From Ruegeria sp. 6PALISEP08 (GTDB lineage Bacteria; Pseudomonadota; Alphaproteobacteria; Rhodobacterales; Rhodobacteraceae), in the NCBI RefSeq assembly GCF_001238295.1, contig NZ_LGXZ01000002.1:411068-475067 (forward strand): a stretch of DNA of 64,000 nucleotides. The letters run 5' to 3'. Positions 1 through 8,746 of this stretch are shown piece after piece. How positions within the stretch are numbered: position 1 is the stretch's first letter; each line of letters opens with the position of its first letter. The notes under the pieces are model-generated. The model was not told where the DNA came from and ran no database searches. It saw only the letters and a list, made by a program, of their open reading frames with translations. The position numbers were made by a program, and so were the translations under genes.

Positions 1-5
1 ACCAC

Positions 6-443
6 GTGCGCGCAGTGTTGCAAAGAGTGTCACACGCCACAGTTTCGGTTGATGACACAGTCATAGGATCGTCGGGACCGGGCCTTTTGATTCTTGTTTG
101 CGCCATGCATGGCGATGACGACATACAGGCCAGAAAGCTTGCAGAGAAAGCCGCGAAACTGCGTGTCTTCAAGGATGATGCAGGTAAAATGAATCGCTCT
201 CTGCTGGATATTGGCGGATCAGCGCTGGTGATCAGCCAATTCACCTTGGCTGCTGATACAACAAGCGGCAACCGGCCAGGGTTTTCAACCGCAGCACCGC
301 CGGATCAGGGCGAGCACCTGTACAAGGAATTTGCAACGCATCTTGCCGCACAAGGTGTTGCAGTGGAAACTGGGCAATTTGGGGCTGACATGGCGGTTGA
401 ACTTGTAAATGACGGCCCGGTCACGATCTGGATTGAGAACTGA
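6..443 (+). CDS. dtd: D-aminoacyl-tRNA deacylase
   Basis: Cytoplasmic proofreading enzyme that hydrolyses D-aminoacyl-tRNAs (and Gly-tRNA-Ala) so D-residues are not carried to the ribosome. The 145-residue protein has the normal family length, the active-site strand SQFTLAAD (residues 77-84) and the C-terminal cross-subunit NDGPVTIW motif (135-142) of the DTD fold. The start is a GTG five bases inside the window, so its promoter is not visible. The stop overlaps the next ATG by one base (TGATG), indicating translational coupling with the glycerate kinase. Function is well established for the family. Confidence 0.95.
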   Translation: MRAVLQRVSHATVSVDDTVIGSSGPGLLILVCAMHGDDDIQARKLAEKAAKLRVFKDDAGKMNRSLLDIGGSALVISQFTLAADTTSGNRPGFSTAAPPDQGEHLYKEFATHLAAQGVAVETGQFGADMAVELVNDGPVTIWIEN

Positions 444-1546
444 TGGATACAGCCAAGCGCGCTGCAGAACTTTGGCAGGCAGGGGTCGATGCGGTTGACG
501 GATTTGCCGCCACCAAAGCCGCTCTGTCTGATGTTCCCAAGCCGGACCAGATTCTCGCGGTTGGCAAACCCGCTGCCGCCATGGCACGTGCGGCGCTGGC
601 ACAATTTGGACCGGTCCCCGCACTTGTTGTCACCAAAGACGATCATGGCCGCGACCTGCCGGAAGCGGTCGACGTCATCGAAGCCTCGCACCCGGTGCCG
701 GACAACCGCAGCCTTGCTGGCGGGCAAGAGCTGCGATTGGCAATGGAGCGGATGCAGCCCGGATCACATGTGCTTCTGCTGGTCTCGGGCGGGGCGTCCT
801 CATTGGCCGAGGATCTTTTGCCCGGCACTTCTCTGCGCGATCTTGAGGCGCTGAACCGTAAGCTGCTGGCCGAAGGCTTGGACATCCGCGCCATGAACGA
901 CGAGCGGCGCAAGATGTCGCGTATCAAGGGTGGCGGTTTGCTATCTCATTTCAAGGGCGCACGCGCCACCGTACTGGCAATTTCGGACGTGCCGGGGGAT
1001 GATCTGAATGTCATTGGCTCGGGCATCGGCGCTTTGCCGAACAGCTACAGCTTTACTGCCACCACGCAGATCGTGGCTTCAAACGCCCATGCCCGGAATG
1101 CGGCCGCCAACGTTGCGGTCTCGGCGGGCCTTGCTGTTTTGGCCAATGACGAAGCCCTGCACGACGACTATTTGCAGGTCGCCGGGAAACTGGGGCCGAT
1201 TCTGCGCGGCATGGACAACGGCGTGATGATCTTTGGTGGTGAACCAACCGTGGTTCTACCGGATCAACCGGGTCGTGGAGGGCGGAATCAGGCACTGGCG
1301 CTTGCGCTGGCAAAAGAGATCTCTGGGCAGCCCAATCTTGCTGTTGTTGTTGGCGGAACAGATGGAACAGATGGCCTGACAAATGCGGCAGGAGGAATCA
1401 TATCCGGTAAAACCTGGAGCGAAACGGCGCAATCCTACCTCGACAACGCGGACAGTGGGACGTTTTTGGACAATGTGAATGCATTGTTGACCACTGGCCC
1501 TACTAGCACGAACGTGATGGACTTGGTTGTCGCAATCCGAGGATGA
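443..1546 (+). CDS. Glycerate 2-kinase, MOFRL/DUF4147 family
   Basis: Predicted class II glycerate kinase phosphorylating D-glycerate to 2-phosphoglycerate. The N-terminal DUF4147 part shows VGKPAAAMARAA, a glycine-rich LLLVSGGASSL stretch (around residue 110-120) and KGGGLL; the C-terminal MOFRL part contains GGEPTVVLP, GRGGRNQALALALA and GGTDGTDG. At 367 residues it is shorter than many homologues of about 410-440 residues, but all core motifs are present. It is coupled to dtd by a one-base overlap. A D-glycerate/hydroxypyruvate dehydrogenase lies far downstream on the other strand (32649-33635), consistent with serine-cycle or glyoxylate metabolism in the same organism. Confidence 0.88.
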   Translation: MDTAKRAAELWQAGVDAVDGFAATKAALSDVPKPDQILAVGKPAAAMARAALAQFGPVPALVVTKDDHGRDLPEAVDVIEASHPVPDNRSLAGGQELRLAMERMQPGSHVLLLVSGGASSLAEDLLPGTSLRDLEALNRKLLAEGLDIRAMNDERRKMSRIKGGGLLSHFKGARATVLAISDVPGDDLNVIGSGIGALPNSYSFTATTQIVASNAHARNAAANVAVSAGLAVLANDEALHDDYLQVAGKLGPILRGMDNGVMIFGGEPTVVLPDQPGRGGRNQALALALAKEISGQPNLAVVVGGTDGTDGLTNAAGGIISGKTWSETAQSYLDNADSGTFLDNVNALLTTGPTSTNVMDLVVAIRG

Positions 1547-1784
1547 TTTGACGCATTTCGCAAACCTGCAATCTGGAAAGCATTGACACTGTCTCAAATA
1601 AGCATGTTGTAGCTGGCTTGCGTCACTTCAGATGATCGGGATGAACAACCGAATCTTCGGTACCCGTCCATATCATTGTCTTAGATTAGCGCTTGCCCGT
1701 TGGGCTGAAATCGGCCAACATTGACTATCGCGTCAATAAAAAATGCCCAAACAGGGCAGTACTAAACGATAGGGAGAATTCTGA

Positions 1785-3371
1785 ATGAACGATCAACTCA
1801 CTCACATGGCTGGTCAAGTTACGACGGGGAAAATGACCCGCCGCGAGTTCATGGGGAAAGCCGCAGCTCTGGGTGTATCGGCAGCTATGGCCAGCACAAT
1901 GTTTGCAGATGCTGCACGTGCGGCTGGCCCCAAAAAAGGCGGCGATCTGAAATTTGGTCTTCAGGGCGGCGAGTCCACCAACTCTCTGGACCCGGCGACC
2001 TATGCAAGTTCGGTTCCGTTCCAGAACGGCAAACAGTTCGGTGACCAACTGGTGGAAGTTGCGCCTGACGGCACGATCGAGCCGCGTCTGGCCGAAAGCG
2101 TTGAGGGAAGCGCGGACGCAAAGGTGTGGACGTTCAAGCTGCGTCAAGGCGTCGAGTTCCACAACGGCAAGACAATGACCAGCGAAGACGTGCTGAAAAC
2201 AATGCAGCGCCACTCGAATGAAGACTCTAAATCCGGTGCCCTTGGCATCATGAAGGGCATCGAGTCGATGAAAGCTGATGGTGACAACTTTCAGGTCACT
2301 TTGACAGAGCCAAACGCTGACTTGCCATACCTGATGGCCGACTACCACCTGATCATTCAGCCCGATGGTGGAATGGACAATCCGGGGGCGGGTATTGGTA
2401 CAGGTCCTTACAAACTGGAAGTGGACGAACCCGGCGTCCGTCACCTGTTCACTAAGAACGAAAACCACTGGAACAGTGATTTCGGTAACTTTGACAGTGT
2501 TGAGGTTGTTGTAATCAACGACGCAACGGCGCGCACCGCGGCTCTCCAATCTGGTCAGGTCCACGCAGTTAACCGCGTTGAACCCAAAGTTGCCGACCTG
2601 TTGGGTCGTGCACCAAACCTGACGGTTCACTCAACCGCTGGCCGTGGGCATTATGTCTTTATCATGCACTGCGATACCGCGCCGTTCGACAACAACGAAC
2701 TGCGTACCGCGTTGAAATACGCCATCAACCGCGAGGAACTGGTGGACAAGGTTCTGCGCGGCTACGGCTCTGTCGGGAATGACATGCCGATTAACGCGGC
2801 CTACCCCCTGTTTGATGAGACAATCGAACAGCGAGAGTTCAGCATTGAAAAGGCGGCTGAGCACTACAAGAAGTCCGGTCATGACGGTTCGCCGATTATT
2901 CTGCGTGTCGCAGATGGCGCCTTCCCGGGAGCCGTGGACGCCGCTGCTCTGTTCCAACAGACTGCCGCGCAGGCCGGAATTCCGTTGGAAATCAAACGCG
3001 AACCCAATGATGGTTACTGGTCGGAAGTCTGGAATGTTCAGCCATTCTGTGCCTCGTACTGGGGTGGCCGTCCAGTTCAGGATCAAATGTACTCGACCGC
3101 ATATCTGTCGACCGCCGACTGGAACGATACACGGTTCAAGGTTCAGGCATTCGACGACATGTTGTTCGCGGCGAAGGCCGAGTTGGACGTTGAAAAACGC
3201 AAGGGCATTTATAGCCAGATGGGTCGGATGGTCCGCGACGAAGGCGGCCTGATCTGCCCGATGTTCAACGACTTTGTCGAGGGCATCAGCAACCAGCTGG
3301 ACGGCTGGGAATCTGACCCGACGCAAGAGATGATGAACGGCAACATGTCCCGCAAGATGTGGTTCGTCTAA
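1785..3371 (+). CDS. ABC transporter substrate-binding protein, peptide/opine type (SBP_bac_5)
   Basis: Periplasmic solute receptor of a five-part ABC importer. A Tat signal is visible (TRREFMGKAAALG, twin arginines at 19-20) with probable cleavage after ARA near residue 46; the mature part has the SBP_bac_5 layout including LDPATYASS, VEFHNGK and GTGPYKLE. A purine-rich AGGGAGA site lies 7 nt before the ATG, and a small TGCCC/GGGCA hairpin at 1744-1758 precedes it. Two permeases and a double ATPase follow directly. Family members bind oligopeptides, opines or other amphipathic solutes, so the ligand cannot be fixed; the following phosphodiesterase-like gene hints at a phosphate-containing compound. 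Confidence 0.9.
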   Translation: MNDQLTHMAGQVTTGKMTRREFMGKAAALGVSAAMASTMFADAARAAGPKKGGDLKFGLQGGESTNSLDPATYASSVPFQNGKQFGDQLVEVAPDGTIEPRLAESVEGSADAKVWTFKLRQGVEFHNGKTMTSEDVLKTMQRHSNEDSKSGALGIMKGIESMKADGDNFQVTLTEPNADLPYLMADYHLIIQPDGGMDNPGAGIGTGPYKLEVDEPGVRHLFTKNENHWNSDFGNFDSVEVVVINDATARTAALQSGQVHAVNRVEPKVADLLGRAPNLTVHSTAGRGHYVFIMHCDTAPFDNNELRTALKYAINREELVDKVLRGYGSVGNDMPINAAYPLFDETIEQREFSIEKAAEHYKKSGHDGSPIILRVADGAFPGAVDAAALFQQTAAQAGIPLEIKREPNDGYWSEVWNVQPFCASYWGGRPVQDQMYSTAYLSTADWNDTRFKVQAFDDMLFAAKAELDVEKRKGIYSQMGRMVRDEGGLICPMFNDFVEGISNQLDGWESDPTQEMMNGNMSRKMWFV

Positions 3372-3386
3372 GACGGGCCACGGATA

Positions 3387-4343
3387 ATGCATCCCATCAT
3401 CAAATTGGTTTCCCAGCGCCTCGCGCTGGGAATTCTATTGCTGTTCGGCGCTTCGGCCTTGATTTTTGGCCTGACCGAAGCCCTTCCCGGAGACGCCGCG
3501 CAAGCCGTCCTGGGGCAGTCCGCCACTCCTGAAGCGCTTGCAAACCTCCGAGAAGAAATGGGCCTGAATCGCCCGGCCCTGACCCGCTATTTTGAATGGC
3601 TGGGTGGCATTGTTCAGGGCGATCTTGGCCAATCGCTGACCAACAAGTTAGATATTTCCGAGAGCATTGGAAAACGTTTAGGTAACACGTTGTTCCTGGC
3701 CTGTGTTGCGGCGATCGTATCCGTTCCTCTTGCGATTTTTCTGGGGCTGCTGGCCGTCCGGTACCGCAATCGGTGGCCGGATAAGCTCATTTCTGCCATC
3801 ACGCTGACAACAGTATCGATCCCCGAGTTTCTGATCGGCTACGTCGTGATCTATTTTATCTCGGTCAAGCTGGGATGGTTTTCATCACTTGCGATGATCA
3901 ACGACTCGATGTCTTTCTGGCAAAAACTGAATGCAATCGCCCTGCCCGCTTTCGTTCTGACGCTGGTGGTCCTTGCGCAAATGATGCGCATGACACGTGC
4001 CGCGATTCTGAACCTGATGCAATCAGCGTATATCGAGACAGCCGAGCTTAAGGGCCTGAGCATGTTTCAGGTTATCGCACGGCATGCCTTTCCCAACGCA
4101 ATCTCACCTATCGTGAACGTCGTCATGTTGAACCTGGCCTATCTGGTCGTTGGAGTCGTCGTGGTCGAAGTTGTGTTCGTCTATCCCGGCATGGGGCAAT
4201 ACCTTGTGGATGCGGTGACCAAGCGTGACGTGCCCGTCGTTCTGGCCTGCGGCGTGGTGTTTGCCGCTGTTTACATCGGCCTGAACATGGTTGCGGACGT
4301 CGTCTCGATCCTTGCCAACCCAAGACTGAGGCATCCGAAATGA
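3387..4343 (+). CDS. ABC transporter permease (DppB/OppB type)
   Basis: Inner-membrane subunit of the peptide-type importer. The protein of 318 residues has the typical first transmembrane segment, a periplasmic region, then five further hydrophobic segments with the cytoplasmic coupling loop around AELKGLSMFQVIARHAFPNA (EAA-like motif, roughly residues 228-247). It starts 15 nt after the binding protein and overlaps the second permease by four bases (ATGA). It pairs with the following gene to form the translocation pore. Confidence 0.92.
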   Translation: MHPIIKLVSQRLALGILLLFGASALIFGLTEALPGDAAQAVLGQSATPEALANLREEMGLNRPALTRYFEWLGGIVQGDLGQSLTNKLDISESIGKRLGNTLFLACVAAIVSVPLAIFLGLLAVRYRNRWPDKLISAITLTTVSIPEFLIGYVVIYFISVKLGWFSSLAMINDSMSFWQKLNAIALPAFVLTLVVLAQMMRMTRAAILNLMQSAYIETAELKGLSMFQVIARHAFPNAISPIVNVVMLNLAYLVVGVVVVEVVFVYPGMGQYLVDAVTKRDVPVVLACGVVFAAVYIGLNMVADVVSILANPRLRHPK

Positions 4344-5155
4344 AAAATATTCCTATTTCGGCTCTGATTGGCCTTATATTCACGGGCGCCTATTTCTTTG
4401 TGGCTATCGCAGCCCCGTTGATCGCGCCTTACGGGATGGCAGAAGTGGTCGGCGATGTATGGGAACCGGCCAGTGCCAAACACCTGTTGGGCACGGATAA
4501 CATCGGTCGCGACCTGCTGACCCGCATGATCTATGGCGGGCGCACGACAATCTTCATTGCTGCTGCGGCGACTCTGCTCAGCTTTCTGACCGGTACCTCG
4601 CTGGGCCTGCTGGCTGCCGTTCTGGGCGGTTGGGCAGATCAAGTGCTGAGCCGGGCAGTCGACCTTGTCATGTCGATCCCTACACTGATCCTGGCGCTGG
4701 TCATTCTGGCCATCGTTCCGGTAACTGTTCCGATCCTGATCCTTGTCATGGGCCTTTTGGATGCGACGCGCCCCTATCGCCTTTCGCGATCTGTTGCCGT
4801 CGACATCAACGTGATGGACTACGTCGAAGCAGCAAAACTGCGCGGTGAGGGACGGGCTTGGATCATCTTCCGGGAAATCCTGCCGAACGCATTGTCGCCA
4901 TTGGTGGCCGAGTTTGGCCTGCGGTTCATCTTCATGGTGCTGTTTATCTCAACCCTGTCCTTCCTCGGGCTCGGCGTTCAACCGCCTTTGGCCGACTGGG
5001 GTGGCATCGTGAAAGAAAACAAGGACGGCATCGTCTATGGCATTGGCGCTGCTCTGTACCCCGCTGTGGCCATCGCGACACTGGCAATCTCGGTCAACCT
5101 TGTGGCTGACTGGGTCCTGAACCGAACCACATCACTGAAAGGAGGCCGGGGATGA
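4340..5155 (+). CDS. ABC transporter permease (DppC/OppC type)
   Basis: Second pore subunit of the importer, 271 residues. It shows HLLGTDNIGRDLLTRMIYGGR, the signature after the first membrane segment in DppC-type permeases, and the coupling-loop EAA motif at EAAKLRGEGRAWIIFREILPN. It overlaps both neighbours by four bases (ATGA), so the permease and ATPase genes form a translationally coupled run. Length and topology are normal. Confidence 0.92.
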   Translation: MKNIPISALIGLIFTGAYFFVAIAAPLIAPYGMAEVVGDVWEPASAKHLLGTDNIGRDLLTRMIYGGRTTIFIAAAATLLSFLTGTSLGLLAAVLGGWADQVLSRAVDLVMSIPTLILALVILAIVPVTVPILILVMGLLDATRPYRLSRSVAVDINVMDYVEAAKLRGEGRAWIIFREILPNALSPLVAEFGLRFIFMVLFISTLSFLGLGVQPPLADWGGIVKENKDGIVYGIGAALYPAVAIATLAISVNLVADWVLNRTTSLKGGRG

Positions 5156-6789
5156 GTGATACCCTTCTCAAGGTCCGCGACCTCAAGATCGGTGCGACCG
5201 TCTATCCACCGGGCGAGAAACCTCAGGATATCGAAATCGTGCACGGGATCAGCTTTGACCTCGAGCGCGGCAAGGTCCTGGGGCTGATCGGTGAATCAGG
5301 TGCCGGCAAATCCACCATCGGCCTCGCCTCGATGGCCTATGGCCGTGGTGGCGTCGAAATTACCGGAGGCGAGGTTTGGGTCAACGGACGCGACATCCTG
5401 AAGTCATCGCATGGTGATATCCGCAATCTGCGCGGTGGTGAGGTTGCGTATGTCTCCCAGTCCGCCGCGGCGTCGTTCAACCCCGCCAAGAAGATCATGG
5501 ATCAGGTTGTCGAGGCTGCGGTCGAGCACAAGAAGTTTTCGCGCAAAGAGGCCGAAGGCCGCGCGCGCGAATTGTTCGCCAAGCTGGGCCTGCCCGATCC
5601 TGACAATATCGGCAATCGCTATCCGCATCAGGTTTCAGGCGGTCAGCTGCAGCGCTGCATGACCGCGCTGGCGCTGTGTCCCGAACCTGATCTGGTGGTA
5701 TTTGACGAACCGACCACGGCGCTGGACGTGACCACGCAGATAGACGTTCTGATGGCAATCAAGGATGCCATTCGCGACACCGGCGTTGCCGCATTGTACA
5801 TCACGCACGACCTGGCCGTCGTTGCTCAGGTCAGCGACGAAATCATGGTTTTGCGGATGGGCGATACGGTCGAGTATGGCAGTACCGATCAGATCATCAA
5901 CAACCCGCAGGAAGAGTATACGCAGGCGCTTGTCTCGGTCCGCTCAATCGAGCACGAAGAAAAACAGCCCACATCGGAACCGGTGCTCAGCGTCGACGGT
6001 ATCACCGCGCGCTACAAAGGGCTGAACTTCGACGTGCTGCACAATGTCAACGTTGAGCTTCATCCGGGGCAGACGCTGGCAGTTGTGGGTGAGTCCGGCT
6101 CGGGCAAATCCACACTAGCACGTGTGATCACAGGTCTGCTGCCACCGCGTGATGGTGAGATCACCTTTGCCGGGCGCAAGCTCTCGCCAGACCTCAAGGG
6201 CCGCACCCGCGAGGATCTGCGCGAGTTGCAGATGATCTATCAGATGGCAGACGTGGCCATGAACCCGCGTCAGACCGTTGGCACGATCATCGGCCGTCCG
6301 CTGGAGTTCTACTTCAACATGCGCGGTGCCGAGAAGCGAAAGCGGATCATCGAACTGTTGGATGAGATCGAGTTGGGTGAAAAGTTCATCGACCGCTATC
6401 CTGCGGAACTGTCCGGAGGTCAGAAACAGCGTGTCTGTATCGCGCGGTCACTGGCGGCCAAGCCCAAGATGATCATCTGTGACGAGGTGACCTCGGCGCT
6501 GGACCCATTGGTGGCGGACGGTATCCTCAAGCTGTTGCTGGACCTGCAAAAGATCGAGGACGTGGCCTATCTGTTCATCACCCACGATCTGGCGACGGTC
6601 CGTGCGATCAGCGACAGCATTGCGGTAATGTATCAGGGGCGCGTGGCGCGCTATGGCTCAAAGAGCCAGGTGCTGAGCCCGCCGTTTGACGACTATACCG
6701 ACCTTCTGCTCAGTTCGGTGCCCGAAATGCATCTGGGTTGGCTGGAAGAAGTTGTCGCCCATCGCAAGATGGAAAGCGCCGGAAACTAA
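5152..6789 (+). CDS. ABC transporter ATP-binding protein with two fused nucleotide-binding domains
   Basis: Energising subunit, equivalent to DppD and DppF fused. Domain 1 has Walker A GESGAGKST (47-55), signature VSGGQLQR near 163 and Walker B LVVFDEPTTALD near 182-193. Domain 2 has Walker A GESGSGKST near 313, signature LSGGQKQR near 421 and Walker B MIICDEVTSALD near 440-451. Both domains keep all catalytic motifs, so both sites should hydrolyse ATP. It is the last gene of the transporter run and is followed by a terminator-like hairpin. Confidence 0.93.
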   Translation: MSDTLLKVRDLKIGATVYPPGEKPQDIEIVHGISFDLERGKVLGLIGESGAGKSTIGLASMAYGRGGVEITGGEVWVNGRDILKSSHGDIRNLRGGEVAYVSQSAAASFNPAKKIMDQVVEAAVEHKKFSRKEAEGRARELFAKLGLPDPDNIGNRYPHQVSGGQLQRCMTALALCPEPDLVVFDEPTTALDVTTQIDVLMAIKDAIRDTGVAALYITHDLAVVAQVSDEIMVLRMGDTVEYGSTDQIINNPQEEYTQALVSVRSIEHEEKQPTSEPVLSVDGITARYKGLNFDVLHNVNVELHPGQTLAVVGESGSGKSTLARVITGLLPPRDGEITFAGRKLSPDLKGRTREDLRELQMIYQMADVAMNPRQTVGTIIGRPLEFYFNMRGAEKRKRIIELLDEIELGEKFIDRYPAELSGGQKQRVCIARSLAAKPKMIICDEVTSALDPLVADGILKLLLDLQKIEDVAYLFITHDLATVRAISDSIAVMYQGRVARYGSKSQVLSPPFDDYTDLLLSSVPEMHLGWLEEVVAHRKMESAGN

Positions 6790-6819
6790 CACGGTTCGTG
6801 ACACTCCCATGAAGATTTG

Positions 6820-6860
6820 AAATCCCGGCGCTTTATCTGATGACAGGCGTCGGGATTTTG
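6820..6860 (+). terminator. Hairpin terminator after the ABC importer genes
   Basis: A 12-bp stem (AAATCCCGGCGC pairing with GCGTCGGGATTT, one G-T pair) with a 15-nt loop is followed by a short T tract. It lies 30 nt after the ATPase stop and about 85 nt before the phosphodiesterase-like gene, so it may reduce rather than abolish read-through. Confidence 0.6.
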
Positions 6861-6943
6861 CTATTGGAGGCGCAAAGTGGCAGCCCGTGGATTGCGAATC
6901 TCATAGGGTCGCCTGAAAACAATGACTCTCGAAGGGCCTCGAC

Positions 6944-7780
6944 ATGGACCGTAAGCTTCTCCTCATCATTCTGGACGGCGTCCCCTATCGCAACTTTCGC
7001 CGCCTGTTCGGTAATCTCGAAGGCTGGGTCGACAGCGGCGAGGCACGCGTTTGGAAGCTGCGCGCAGTGCTGCCGTCGATATCGGCTAGTTGTTATGCAT
7101 CGATCCACACTGGTGTGACACCTCAGGAGCACGGTTGCACCGGCAACGGCAATGTTTTCCGACTGAGCCACAAGGACGTATTTAGCCAGATGCGAGAGGC
7201 CGGTGGCGTGACCGGGGCCGTTACCCACAGCTACTGGTCGCAGTTCTTCAACCGCCACCCGTTCGACTACGTGCGCGACATCGAATACGATGAACCAGAG
7301 AGCATGACCATCAACCATGGTCGTTTTTACAGCATGACCGGCTATGGCAAAGACAATCAGATGACGCCGTCTGATGTCGACCTGTATGGTACACTTACCA
7401 ATCTGTGCCTGCGCTTCGGTCTGGACTACGGCATTCTGCACACCTGTACATTGGACAGCATGGGCCACCGCTTCTACCATGACTGCGAAGAGATGGACCA
7501 CGCCTGTTTTGTCGCGGACGAGATGCTTGCCCCTTTCATTACCCGCTGGCGTCAACTGGGATATGAGGTCATCGTAACTGCCGATCACGGTCAGGACGAA
7601 CGCGGCCATCACGGTGGGCGCGGCCCGCTGCAACAGGAAACAGCACTGTACTACTTTGGTGACGCCGAAGGGCCGGATGCAGACACCATAATCGACCAGC
7701 TGCAACTGGCCCCAACGATTCTGAAGCGCATGGGCGCACCTGTTGCCGAGACAATGAAGGGTGAAGTGTTCTTGCGGTAG
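6944..7780 (+). CDS. Alkaline phosphatase superfamily protein, phosphodiesterase/nucleotide pyrophosphatase type
   Basis: Metal-dependent phosphoryl hydrolase of the type I phosphodiesterase/AP family, 278 residues. Visible motifs are LLLIILDGVPY at the N-terminus (first metal-binding Asp), the nucleophile region SISASCYASIHTG, the HTCTLDSMGHRFYHD segment, and the C-terminal VTADHGQDERGHHG metal site. No signal peptide is seen, so it probably acts in the cytoplasm. It follows the ABC importer on the same strand, suggesting that it cleaves an imported phosphodiester or pyrophosphate; this is inference from position. The nucleophile residue (Ser or Thr) is not certain from sequence alone. Confidence 0.8.
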   Translation: MDRKLLLIILDGVPYRNFRRLFGNLEGWVDSGEARVWKLRAVLPSISASCYASIHTGVTPQEHGCTGNGNVFRLSHKDVFSQMREAGGVTGAVTHSYWSQFFNRHPFDYVRDIEYDEPESMTINHGRFYSMTGYGKDNQMTPSDVDLYGTLTNLCLRFGLDYGILHTCTLDSMGHRFYHDCEEMDHACFVADEMLAPFITRWRQLGYEVIVTADHGQDERGHHGGRGPLQQETALYYFGDAEGPDADTIIDQLQLAPTILKRMGAPVAETMKGEVFLR

Positions 7781-7810
7781 GATGCGCCCACCTTCGTGGC
7801 TGCAAATGGC

Positions 7811-8734
7811 TTAATCGTAGGACCAGATCCCCTGCCCCAGTGCCTCGATGGCAACCGAAATACGTTCGAAGCTTTCTGCTGCGCGTTTGACCGAGGTCCG
7901 GGCGCGCAGGTAGCCGTGTACAAGGCCAGGCTCGTTGATCCAGTGCGCCTGGCCGCCCGCCGCGATAACGCGTCCGCAATAGACCTGCCCGTCATCGCGC
8001 AACGGATCGCAATCAGCGGTGATAACCACGGTTGGCGGAAGGTCAGAGAAATCACTGTCCTGCAAAGGGGCATAGGTCGGATCACCCTGCGGGTGGTCGC
8101 CTGAACACCGAACAGTTTCATAGAAAGTGATATCGTCCAGCGTCAGCAAAGGGGCGTGGGCGTGTTCAAGATACGAGCCTTGGCTACGGTCCCCTCCAAG
8201 CCCGGGATAGATCAGCACTTGCCCCAGAATGCCCTCAAGCCGTCCCCGCGTTTGATGTGCAACGGCGGCGGCCAGGTTCCCTCCGGCACTGTCCCCGGCC
8301 AAAACAAGCGGGTCTCCAAACTCAGCCGCGGCCCAATTCACAGCCGCCCAACAATCCTGAAATTGCGCCGGATGCACGTGTTCGGGGCACAGCCTGTAGT
8401 CAACCGCCACCACTCGGTAGCCGGTCTGCGCGCACAGTTCAGCGCAAACGTCATCATGGCTGTCCAGCCCGCCCACAACAAACCCGCCGCCATGAAAGTA
8501 GACGACAGTGCGTGTGGGTTGACCGGCGCTATAGATACGGACCGGAACACCATCAGCGGTCTTGTCCTGTGTTTCCACTCCCTTGGGGCGCGGTTGGCGG
8601 AAATCCTGACACATGGTGTCGTAGACGCGGCGTTGATCCTCGATTGAAAGATCAACCGCATCATCAGGATAGCTTTCAGCCGTGCGACGTATGAACGCCC
8701 AGGTTTCCTCATCAATCAGGCGTTCATAGTCCAT
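7811..8734 (-). CDS. Alpha/beta hydrolase (hormone-sensitive lipase family esterase)
   Basis: Predicted carboxylesterase of 307 residues. It shows the oxyanion-hole motif YFHGGGFVVGG (about residue 79-89), the nucleophile elbow GDSAGGN (Ser about 149), an Asp in the DCDPLRDDG segment and His in GLVHGYL. No signal peptide. It lies 12 nt downstream of the acyl-CoA synthetase on the same strand and probably shares its transcript, suggesting hydrolysis of an ester whose acid product is then activated; the substrate is unknown. Confidence 0.85.
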   Translation of the reverse strand: MDYERLIDEETWAFIRRTAESYPDDAVDLSIEDQRRVYDTMCQDFRQPRPKGVETQDKTADGVPVRIYSAGQPTRTVVYFHGGGFVVGGLDSHDDVCAELCAQTGYRVVAVDYRLCPEHVHPAQFQDCWAAVNWAAAEFGDPLVLAGDSAGGNLAAAVAHQTRGRLEGILGQVLIYPGLGGDRSQGSYLEHAHAPLLTLDDITFYETVRCSGDHPQGDPTYAPLQDSDFSDLPPTVVITADCDPLRDDGQVYCGRVIAAGGQAHWINEPGLVHGYLRARTSVKRAAESFERISVAIEALGQGIWSYD

Positions 8735-8746
8735 TGTCCCTCCGGC

